Of a stretch of 64,000 nucleotides of DNA, positions 1 through 10,735 are shown one piece after another (position 1 is the stretch's first letter; every line of letters begins with the position of its first letter). Made by a program: the position numbers and the translations under genes. This DNA is from Irpex lacteus. Taxonomy: Eukaryota > Basidiomycota > Agaricomycetes > Polyporales > Irpicaceae. The notes under the pieces were generated by a model. It searched no databases. It had not been told where the DNA came from and worked only from the letters and a program-made list of their open reading frames with translations. The stretch covers positions 806,001-870,000 of the forward strand of contig MQVO02000011.1 in assembly GCA_001986395.2 (NCBI GenBank). The letters run 5' to 3'.

Positions 1-1800
1 AGAGAGGCTCCATGTTCTCGGGGTTGCGCATCCAGTGATTTCCCTCGTTTACTGAGGCCAATAAGCGATCAGCTGGCCGAGTGCGACGTTGTGTGTCGGA
101 AAACAGAGAGAAGGATGCACGATAAGCAGCTGGATAGGCACTGACTCGCATTTGCTTCAACGGAGGGGCAGACGGCCCAGGTGCAACAGCACTCCGCAGC
201 GGCGCACGAGACCGTTTCCTACCAGACGGGAGTGGCGGAACAGAACCACCAGCAAAGCGACGATTGTAGTCTTCATCAGCATCCTACGAATAACGTTGTG
301 AACATATGCTGTAGGAAAGATATAGAATAGACAAACCTCCTGCGTGTAGGTGAATACAAAGCGTAGTTCCATGGTCATAGCCTTACGCATCACCTCAGAT
401 CCTAGGCGGTTGGCTACAAAGTAGTTCCAAAGATCGTCAACCGTGCTCTTCTCCGTGAAAAGGTTCAGAGGAAGAAAAGAAGCCAAGGTCGAGCTGGTAT
501 GTGCGTAGAATCTTAGGTCTTCCCTAATAGCCGAGCAGATTTTAGATAAACATCATAAACAAATACGTCGCATGTAAATACTTACCAAGCTAGATTGGAA
601 ACCTTCATGGGCACATCAGCCGCATTAGGTTCTATAAGCGAGCGGATCTGTGAGAAAAGTTCGATTGCGGCTTTTCGTGCACTGGAAGTGCGAGGGAAGC
701 AGCCTTCTGCTACAGGTTTTACGGCCTGTGTGTGGTACAATTAGCGATGCGACTCAGATGCATGCTCACAAGCCAAGTTAGGATGAATACTCACGGTCTG
801 CATCTTCCCGCCTATTGCCGGGTCCATCGACCACAAGGTAGCCATAAGCTTGGGGTTTTTACCCTGATGGGCGGGCATTGTCTCGACTGCAGCAGCTGCT
901 GCTTTGCGCTGTTTGGCGGCAGCCTGAGTGGCCTTTTGAAGGCTGGGGTTGACGGCACGAGAGTCCGCTCGCGGCTTATAATTGACGCGGGAATTGGAGG
1001 CTGAGTCCTTGTAGGATACCGCAGATGTGATAAGATCTGCTGCTGAGACCGAGACCAAGTCTTGGAGTTGCGGACCGGGCTGATGGCTACCCATACGAAG
1101 AGGTGGCTGAGGCGGCAGCATGGTAAGGGATGGCTCCCAATGACTCGGGGTTGAGGGGGCGGGGGAGTGACTGGTCCCAGGAATAGGCGGGGGCAGCATG
1201 CGAAGGGTAGCTCGACGGTCGCAAATAGCTTTGAAGTACCGGTCGTCCTGCCTGAGTAGGATAGGAAGGGCTTCATCGGCAAGGAGTGCTGGAGAGGATG
1301 CAATCCGAGGACTTCATGTGAGACGTCCGCTGAAGACTTGAAAGAAACCTGGTACGTACCGTACTTGAACTTACAAGCAGCGCACAAATCCTCTTTCAGC
1401 TGCGAGTACACCATAGAGCATCCAACACACTGCGGAATCGCCTAGAAGCAACATTCTCTCGTCACCGGTTGCAGGCTAACTTGAAGAAATGCACGTACAT
1501 CAAGAGCTGCAGCTTCTGCAGCTGATAGTCCACTTGCACGTTGGCATTTGATGCAGATCTCTTCCGTGAGGACGGCAAAGAGATTGGAACAGGAGGCGCA
1601 GTGCGGTGGGTATTCCATGGGGAATACTTTGAGACCGCTCTTGATATCTGCGATATGAACTCTGTAAACTCAGTTGATACAGAGACTCGGAGACTCGGTG
1701 GTTGGGGAGAGAAAGTTTGGCCATGGATGATCGAGCCACGGGCGTTGCCGGAAAACGTTACAGTACCTACCAATGGCTGCCGTAGTGCCCGCCGGAACAC
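1..1800 (-). CDS. Hypothetical protein, partial at the window edge, with a CxxC...CxxC motif
   Basis: I do not recognise this family. Reading the minus strand, one frame runs through five joined exons: about 1740-1462, 1441-1362, 1300-740, 730-594 and 514-331, then 287 to the window edge, with GT..AG introns between them. The second exon encodes CVGC followed about a dozen residues later by CAAC, a possible zinc-binding pair. The middle exon is proline- and alanine-rich. A later exon encodes a more ordered stretch (around SSTLASFLPLNLFTEKSTVD). The final exon is basic and proline-rich. The start is uncertain: no ATG lies in the right frame of the first exon, so a further 5' exon is likely between 1740 and 2040. 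The C-terminus lies beyond base 1. Frame continuity across several introns makes a real gene likely; the function is unknown. Confidence 0.5.
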
Positions 1801-1829
1801 AAGAAAGGCTTTACAAAGATATTAGTCTC

Positions 1830-2757
1830 CTATTTTGCGCAGATGTGGGTATTTAAGAGACATGTGTGCGATAGAATATCTAATACCGCCACATTCGAGT
1901 CTACAGGTATAGAATATTGCTTAGATGTCATCTACAGCAGATGTCGTAGCAATACGAGGGAACTCACCTCATTCCGCGCTTGGAAGCTGCTCGATCATCC
2001 GCGGCAGACGCGATCGCTGGGTCAACGATCCAGCTTGTGAGTAGAGGATCACGCTGTGAAATGTGGAAGTAATGACTTACTTCACAAGCAACAGTGACCT
2101 ATCCTTGAGTGAGCCGTTCATGCCCGTATCCGACTAGCAAAATCCCATGGCCAGCCGCCAAGGATGCTTATGCCCTTCCTCGAACATACTTACCATATTG
2201 ATTACTGCAACTTGTAACGTTGGCTCCGCTACGTGACAACGCGATAACATGTCACATTGATGATCGTGTATCGAGATTAGTCACACAGGGACCCCACATC
2301 AGCTCACGCTGAGCATCACATGGCAAAATCTGACCTGACCCTACGAGCCAACGGTACGCATATGGTAATTCCATCAATGAATAGCCGCTCAATGTAGATG
2401 CTACGCGTCGAGCGCGTTTTGTCAACAACGGCCTTCGATTCTTCTCTCGATTACATTATCGTTTCTTTCCTCTAAGGTCGTGATTAATCATTGCTAAGTC
2501 GTGAATACGCCCTAACTCTTACCGATACCTGAATTTGTTTTGTGGTCTAGCATCTCCCTCTAACTTCCACTAAACCATTGATATATTCAATGTCACATGT
2601 ACATAACTCAACCATTCCATCTTTCCCACCTGAACATCCTTGTAGCAGTCCTACAGTGGCTCGCGCTCAGTAAGCAATTCAGAGTTGCACGGAGAACTCG
2701 GTCCGGCTACAACATTGAGTAAAAATATGATTAAAATGGTAATAATACATTGTCCAA
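1830..2757. other. Intergenic region between the partial gene and NUP192
   Basis: No convincing gene is seen. It holds the likely promoter of the minus-strand gene to its left and the 3' end of NUP192. The only notable content is the inverted-repeat arm at about 2360-2450, annotated separately. Confidence 0.6.
2360..2450 (+). repeat. Inverted-repeat arm 1 flanking NUP192 (34-bp perfect core at 2399-2432)
   Basis: Bases 2399-2432 are the exact reverse complement of 10394-10427. Weaker similarity extends the match to about 80-90 bp: both arms share an ATATGG start, a TAGCCGCTC block and a pyrimidine-rich end. The core contains ACGCGT, which is the MCB element bound by the fungal G1/S factor MBF, next to AAAACGCG. 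The arm lies about 600 bp upstream of the partial minus-strand gene. It could be a shared promoter element or a small mobile repeat. Confidence 0.8.
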
Positions 2758-5700
2758 TCACGATACCATGGCCTCTTCCTCTGCACTCAGCTCGACAGAC
2801 ACATCATGCAGCCCCGTCGCTTCCTTCAGTCGTCGAGACATCACCTCCATATAGCGCTCATACGACTGCCACTCAAGTCCCAGCTGGTTCTCAGTAGCCT
2901 ACGTACACAGCTCTCAGTCAGCTCCTCATTTATGCAATATGAGGCACATACCATCGCCGACAGCTTGTGCACGACAGGGGCCAACTTCCGACTGGCGTCC
3001 GTACGGAACGAGTCCGCGTTGAACGACGGTGCGATCCGCATCGACGCTCCCAGGTTTGGAACGTCTGCCGCTTCGTCCGCGTACACCGCCAGATGTCGCC
3101 AGACCAGCAGTAATAACATTTCCTGTGATTCTACGTAACGAATGAAGTCAAGTTCAGAATTGGTAGAGGCTCGAACAACGTACCGAAAAGTATGTGCGCC
3201 TTTGCACGAGCACTCTTCTGCCACTTTTGCAGTTCATGGTCGATCAGCGCTTGTCGCTGATCTACCGTCAAGTTTTCAAGGACGATCCCACTTGGAAGCT
3301 CAATCATCTAGGAATAACCGACGATATTCAGTAATGTTGCTTTCTTTTGAGAGGCTGAGACAAATACCTCTGGGATGTTGGCCAGCGCATGGTCCTGCGA
3401 GGCAAGTTCTGCTGACAAGTCCAAGAACTGCTTCAACGTCTGTGACAAATCTTCGATGATATGGTTCAGTGCGTCGATGGCGTCTCCAACTGTCGGTACG
3501 GTAACTGAAAATAGTAGCCACGTCCAATAGTTAGATGACTGGTACTAGGTACCCTGGTGAAAATCGTGCATACCCATGAAGCGAGATGTAACGTCGTCCT
3601 GCCGAGGCGCGCCCACGATGGGGGTGAAGATCGGTGTAAACTCATGTTCTACCAGAACGCATCACCTTCAGTTCGTGTCGAGAGTTATCGCCTTAGCACA
3701 AAACAACCCACCCGTAAAGTTGCTAGCGTCCCCAATGTACGACACAACAGCCTTGCGCAACCGTATGAGCTGGTTCAGCACCCGCACCCGGAACTTGCTG
3801 ACACCATATGCTACCAGCAATCAGAACGCAGTCAGTCTTTCATCAATGCCACGAGAAGAGATTCAACACTTACCGGGATCACGAATCGAATCTTGCAACG
3901 CCTCTTCTTCGTTCGTCGGCTTCACAGCAGCCACCCACGACTTCTTCCCCAGCGTCCTCGCGCCTAGACCAATAATCGCCGCGTGCACACCCCCGTACCC
4001 ACTCGTCGACACCTGCGATAATCAATTTCAATACCTCGCAGCAAGGCAAACAAGATCAAAAATCAAAACCAAGACTTACGAGCTCCGTCTTCGGAACAGC
4101 GGAAAGCACACTCGACCCGAGCGACACCACGAGCCGCATCTCTTCAAGCACCGATATCGATAGATCCTCGGTTTCTGTCTTGAGCAGGATCGTGAACGTA
4201 TCTCGATGGGACCTCACGAACTCGAGGACCTGTGACGCGAACACATAGGTTTCATTATCACGTCAATCGTCAATCGTTAAGAGAGATTCATCGATAAAGG
4301 TTGGATAGACGGAAAGATGGCAAGTTAGATAAATGTATGGGAGGACAGGATAAGGAAAAGACGTGCCTGGTTAGCCGCGGTGAGATGTTTGGATCCCAAT
4401 GCCGCTATTACCCCCGCGACGGCTTGTAATGAAGGAAGCAGCAGCTGATGATAGCGCTGCGTCGCCGATGGCAAGAAGCTGCCATTGTCTGTTGATGACG
4501 CACGAAACATAAGTAGATAGAACGGACAAACGTTCGTCAGCGTCCACAGGTATTCATACAAAGGAAAATGCAACTCACCGACGAACGCCTGGTCCAACTC
4601 GGGTCTTGCGTCGACAAAGTCACACTCGGCGAGAGAAGGGATGAGTCCGCTCTCTACGAGACGTTCGGCACCTCCTCGGCTCTGAGCTATCCTCGACAGC
4701 AGCGACATCCTGCATTCGTAGATGTACAACGGGTTGAGATCATCTATTCGTTTATCAACATCAACATCCACAGAGTAAACGGAACATAAGGCGAGACAAA
4801 CTGACCAGGATCAGGCTTCAACACCGTCTGCAACCGCAGGTCCGTCTCTTTCAAACTACGAGCGAAGCCAGCGATGAACCCGGGTCGACCAAGCGCAGAC
4901 AATACGTCCACCCGTCGTTCCACATGTGACAGCCGTACGAGCGAGTCGAGGAACTCGAACGCGACGGTCTTCCAAACCTCCGTGCCGTCTGTTGCATCTC
5001 GAGAGACCAATGCTATGAGTCGCTCCATTACCGGTTTGAGGATGAGCATGCTTCCGCTGACCAACGGCGAGGGCTTGTTAGACTCCGAGGCGAGCTCATC
5101 GGCGTGTACCACTGCATTTTGTGGTTGCTCGTCGACTGTGCCAATGATCAAGCCGACGTAGTTGATGAGAGCACCGTAGAGGTTTCCTCGCACGACTTCG
5201 CTTTGGGAGTTGTCGATGAGGCATTGAAGGAGGCTTCGGAGGAGGGCGAACAATCTTTCCGCTGGGAGTGCTGAAACGCCTTGTGTGGACGACTGAGTGA
5301 CAATCTGTTGGTGTCGATCCTCGCGCAGCTTCGTGATAGTCGAGAGGGTAGCTTCAGCGAGGATAGGAGCTGTAGACTCAGGTGTATTACTTGACAGTAA
5401 CGCAGCTGGCAGGACATGGAGAAGGTCAAGAAGAAGGCCTTCCCGCCGTTCGGGGACAATCTTCTCCAGACACTTGACGAGAGTCACCTCTAATAGCCTC
5501 CGCCATGACTCGTAAGAGACGATGGTTGCGTACTGTATCTGCCGTCTATGGTTCTCCACAGCGCAGCTCTGCATGATGTAAGCAGTCTCATCGGAGACTT
5601 GCTGCAGGTGAGCAGAGGTGACTATCCTTCCTTGCTGGTGAAGACTCCGTCTCGCGTGTGTCAATAGGGAAACGAGTGCCGACCGGTCAACGACCTCACA

Positions 5701-8700
5701 TCCAGAGTCGTCCAAACGCACGCATGAACCAAGATTGAGATGACCGAAGAACTCCAGGGGTATGGCTTGAGCTATGAGACTGTCTGACCAGTCAAAGTCG
5801 AGGGACTGCAAGAATTCGATCATGCGCAGATGCGACTGGCCAACGTCACGGTATGGTCTGAACATATCTTCAACCCAATTGGGTCCGGCTCGGCTCCCCT
5901 CATCTTCGTTTCCATAGAGCAGATCCAGAAGCTCGACAACGCTCTTCGAGTGTCCCCGACTAGTGAGCACATGCAACTCGAGAGCAACAAGGTCGAATAC
6001 CGCGGACCGCAAACGGAGAGACGCAGTGAGCGCCGGCACAGTCGAAATCACCCGGGACGAGTCGCTGTACTGGATCTCGATGAACGACTCTGAAAAGGTC
6101 GGGCTGAGGTGGAACGGCAGGGCCGCGAGGTGACGAGCGAAGAAGTCCTCGCGAGAGCGCAGGTACCGCATGGAGAACTCGGATGTTCGCGAATGACGAC
6201 AGAGCTGCAGGACAACTCGATAGCAACGCTCCGCAAATGCGGGTAGCCGCGACGCTAGTGTCGTCCCTGAGATAGTTTGTGTTCGATTCGGACCTAGCCG
6301 TGGAACGCCATCGTTGAGGATGTCCAGAATGGCATGTACACAGGCACGTCGGGCTCCGAGGGCGTTGGGATCCTGAATTTGATTTTCAGATTCGATCTTC
6401 CCGAAGAGAAGGAGGTGTGCGACGTTGGGATATGGCCGGCTGGGTTGGGTGTTCTGAGTGAAGAAGTCGAGAACTGCAAGTCTGATCGCCTGGGTGAGTA
6501 TCTCCGGGGGCTGAGGTACGTCTGGGGCTCCTGCTCCTGTGCATTCCTCTGCCACGGTCTCCGCGGTATCCACATCTGCGAACGATTCAGTGTCGAGCAC
6601 ATGTTGATATCCATCGAGGATCCGGTCGGAGTCACTGCTCTTGTCGATGATCACAGCCAACTGCGCAACGTTAGTGGGCGTGGCCAACGTCGATAAGATC
6701 CTGACTGACAACAGTCGGAGTTCAGGGAAAGCCGGATAAGAGATGTACGCGGCCAGTGCTGGGACAGACTGCGGGCCGTAAAGAAGCGCTTGGTCGAATT
6801 TGACGTAGTATGAGACGGGGTGCAATTCGCCACCAAAAGCGGCCGCGTCTTCTAGACTGGTGAGTGCCGGTACGAATAGGTCGAGGAATATGTCCTGGAG
6901 CTCGAGCACTCGGTGCACGATACGCAGAATGCGAGTGATCGTTTTGGCAAATAGAGGTTCTTCGTCGGCAAAGCCCTTGTCGAAGCCGTCCAGTCCATCG
7001 ACAATATAGGATAGAAAACTCGCCTGGAGCTCAGAGTGAGTGAGCATGCGCTTGAGTATATCGTGGCCGGGATGAATAGCGAGCGTCAGGAGGGCATCCG
7101 CCTGCGAGCTAGTCTCCTCCTGTGAGCTGACGAGAGACTCCAGATCGAAGCTGGCCAACACGTTCTCCACAAACGTCAAACACAAATCGTTGATGCGCCA
7201 TCTGTCGGTCGGCCTGAGATATTCCCTCTGCGGTATCTTCGCGAACACCTTATCCACTACGAATGACGTATATGGCCCAATCCCTGGCACCCTATAGCTC
7301 TGCCCCAAACTCTCCGGAATAGTATTCAGCGGTTCCGAGTCCGTGACCAAGTCCCTTGTCGAGATACTCTTCGGGGTATGTATGAGAGTACTCAGGAGCT
7401 TCAAGAACGGTATCGTCTCGGGATACATCTTATGCGCCGCCTCGACTTCCTCCAGTTCCACTTCCACGCCCTTCACGGCCCCGGGGATGTTGGTGGGAAG
7501 GCGTACGTTGATCACCTCCATGCGTTCCATCAGCGTCCACACAGACCTGCAGATCTCTACGCCAGGTATGCCAGCGCCGGGAAGGCAGAAACTCGCGAGC
7601 GAGTCGAAGAGCGCGCCTTTGAGCTCGAGAGGAATGTTCAATGGGATGAGCGAGACCAGCGTTGGGATGGGGCGGAACCGTGCGTGACCGCTTAGCGTCG
7701 TGCGGACTGCGACGGAGTGACGGGCGACGGAACCTAAAAGTCTTAGGAATGATTGTGCGAGGAGCACGTCTTGGGGAGTGAGCACGAGCTGCTGAGGATG
7801 GGCCTGGTGTTGTCGTTGATTCTGCACTTGCGCCTGCTGTCCGAGCAAATTCATCTGCGGCTGAGGCTGTGGCTGATTCGGCTTCGGCGTCGTCGCAGTC
7901 GTCGTCCACTGATCCAACAATCCGAAGATCGCGCTCCACGACACCGCCGGGCCCTGCTGCTGCACCTCGATGCCACTCACGCTGCCACCACGGGCGAGGA
8001 AGTTGTACGTCAATTCGCTACACTGTTGACCGTGCGAGAGTCCGACGAGCATGTCATAGAGCGCAGTGAGCATGTTGACGTCTTTGATCTGCGTGGACCA
8101 TATGGCCCATTGGAGGAACGACGGCAGGCGGCCTGTGTGGGCCTCCGTTAGTGCCATGTAAGTGTATGGGACAGGCGGAGCAGCTACGATGCCGCCACCC
8201 CAGAATTGCAATGCTCGTTCGGGGGGAGAAGGGTGTAGAGGATACCGATGAGAGAGAAGAGCAGGCCGATGTCGTTGCGCGTGTTGGCGGTCGGCTCAGG
8301 TGGCGCAGAGAAATGTCGAGTGTGGCCTGCTACTGACGAGCGCAGTAAACGTGACCTGTCGCCGCGTGCACCTGCAAGGAGTACATCCTCCTGCCTCTGC
8401 TTGATCTTCCTCAGCTCAGAACTGGCGTACGTGACCGTCCATCGCACAAGACTCTCCACAGCGTCCAAGAAAACTCCAGAGAACTCCTCCTCGACGTCCG
8501 AGCCCGTGCCAGAGATGGGCATCGGCTCGTTCTCAAATCGCGCAAGGACGCCAGAAGAGAGGTACGACGTGGGCAGCTCTTGTGTGGACTTAGTCTTGGC
8601 ATGGAGAGTTGTGACGACGCGGATGAGCCAGCTGAACGCGTCGCCCTGCACTGCGTTCCATATCTGGTTCTCGAGTTCGTCCGTCTTGAATCCATCTTTA

Positions 8701-10038
8701 TCTTCCAGCGTAGGATCCCGATGACGCATCTCCGTCAAAAAAAGCGTCCACTTCAGCAACAACACAGCCCGCAGCCCCGGGGCTCGCCACTCCTGCTGCC
8801 CTCCCGCCGTTGTGACAGGGTTCAGTTTGCGCTTCATCGTCCCTACGAACGTGGCGTCTCGTATCATGAGTTTCCGCACGATGCCGCCTTGTGAGTTGTG
8901 GTCTACGATTTCCCAGCAGTTCCATACGCCGACGAGGACGTAGAGGACGAGGGGGTTCTGGAGGTGGCTGTTCGCCTGCAGCCAGTCGATCATTTGGAGG
9001 ATGAAGGCGGGGGCGACGTAGCCGAGTCTGCAGAGTGCGATGAGGACGCTGCCGAGGGTTTGGCGTTCTGCTTGCAGAGAGTTAAGTCGGGCGGAGAGGA
9101 TGTCTGCGCCGAGGGAGCCAGCTGTATGAATGGTATATTAATATGAAACGATTGGATATGAGATGGTTTGCGGACCTTGACTTTGTGAAGGACCGACTGT
9201 ATCACTCCTCGCGTTCTGTCTAGCCACCTGGACTTTTTGAATAGTCTCTCCTAGTCGGTCGATCTCCTTTAGGAGCTTTGCTGTAAACTCTCCCTGACCT
9301 GCCGTAGCACGTTGTACAAGACTACCTCCGGCACCAGAAGCCGTCTGAGTCGTTCTGCCAGCGACTATCTCATGCCTCACAAACAACTCCAACTGCTCAT
9401 ACACGGTCCGTCCACCTCCAGCAGCCGCACCACTACTCTCCGCGACAAACTCCTTCACCCCTGACTGTCCCAGCACCGCTGCCTCCACGATGTACTTCAA
9501 ACATTCGGCCAGCTGTCGTCTTTTGGTGTGGAACTCGAGTATGGCTGCCTCGACGAGCTTTTCGCTTCCTGAGGATTGGGATGCTTGTTGAGAGGTGAGG
9601 TTTGGGTGGCGTGCAATTATGGACTGTATAAGGCCAGCGACGTAGCGTTCTGATACATCGAGTTGTGATGAGACGAAGGCGACCTGCCTTGCGAAGTCGG
9701 CGTTGACGGCGAGAGGTCGGTTGTTCACTGTTATTTGACCTGTTTCGTTGAATTTTTGTATTTAGGGAGGGACGAGGAGGATATGAACTATGAGATGTAG
9801 CCTAGAGTGAATAGTGCCACCACTTACCGCCCTCCAGCTCCCTTCTTTCCTGGTCGCTCCTTGGGCCAATGTCGAATAACTGCACTAGGTGCTGTTTAGA
9901 GAGTATGAGCTCTTCAAAGAGCCTCTGGATACCCGTGCCATCGTCTTGAGCTTGCGGAGGTACGTCGGTGCGTAGTACTGCTACAAGGGTATTGAGGAGG
10001 TGGGAAGGATCGAATTGTTGTGATGGGTTGTGTGGCAT
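2758..10038 (-). CDS. NUP192: Inner-ring nucleoporin Nup192/Nup205
   Basis: This is a large scaffold nucleoporin of the nuclear pore inner ring, an alpha-helical solenoid that binds the Nic96/Nup93 group. The ATG at 10036-10038 begins MPHNPSQQFDPSHLL. The second exon (about 9735-9170) continues with SERYVAGLIQSIIARHPNLT. Family-typical stretches follow, such as NPLVLYVLVGVWNCWEIVDH, ALQFWGGGIVAAPP and LPSFLQWAIWSTQIKDVNML. The main exon runs about 8245-4803, followed by short 3' exons. The last exon (about 2897-2758) ends EEEAMVS and TGA at 2758-2760. The length of nearly 1,900 residues suits the family. One oddity is a frame change at the G6 run 8221-8226: either one base is missing there or a 62-nt intron (8184-8245) is spliced out. 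It is probably divergently transcribed from the shared region with NOC2. Confidence 0.93.
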
Positions 10039-10735
10039 TGAATGTATCGTTGGTTTGGCGAGAGTCGGAAGCAGATGCTATACCACAGAACGAGTTCAAG
10101 TATTGATGACAGCTAGGGAATAGTCACGACTTACCAATAATCAATCAAGTCCCTGAAACAAAGGAACGACAATGTAATCGTGAAATAACACGTCCCGAGT
10201 AGACAAGCCGGCCAGGAACTGCTCCGCATCACGTTCGAGTTTGTCAACCAGAAAACTGGGTTCATTGGCTTAAGTGCGTACCTTGCTCAGACGTGTAGAC
10301 AGAGAGTCTCGTGAGTATCCGCACTCCGTATACTTTCCCTGTTGGCCGTTGTTTGGTGTGTTCAAGTCGAGAACTTGAGGGAGAGGAGGAAGAGCCGTTG
10401 TTGACAAAACGCGCTCGACGCGTAGCAGCCACACCGAGCGGCTAATGATTGATGCCATATACTGGCGTCTAGCCAATAGCCACTACCGACCATTGTGAGA
10501 GTGATGTTAGGAAATCAATATATTTTGGAACATTTCAAGTACGATAGCAATATTTTTGCGATTAATGTCGACGATGTGAAGCCGCTATGAACATTTTGCG
10601 AGTGCATCTCTGAAATTAGTCCAAACTGGGAAGTCGAAAGAGGCGCCCGGACTCTCCCTGCAACTCAAAATTACTTACTGGGCGCTTGAGGACTATGAGC
10701 CACTGACTTCTGTTCTGCACCGGCAACTACAAACG
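10039..10735. promoter_or_regulatory. Divergent promoter region between NUP192 and NOC2
   Basis: The two genes face away from each other across about 700 bp. No gene is supported here; a 68-codon minus-strand frame at 10270-10476 looks accidental. The region holds inverted-repeat arm 2 with its ACGCGT core, about 310 bp upstream of the NOC2 start. Confidence 0.6.
10382..10460 (-). repeat. Inverted-repeat arm 2 flanking NUP192 (core 10394-10427)
   Basis: The 34-bp core at 10394-10427 matches the reverse complement of 2399-2432 without mismatch, and similarity continues on both sides. Relative to the adjacent reading direction, both arms sit upstream of a gene in the same orientation: arm 2 before NOC2 (+), arm 1 before the partial gene (-). 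That favours a shared promoter module, although a pair of small transposon copies is also possible. Confidence 0.8.
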
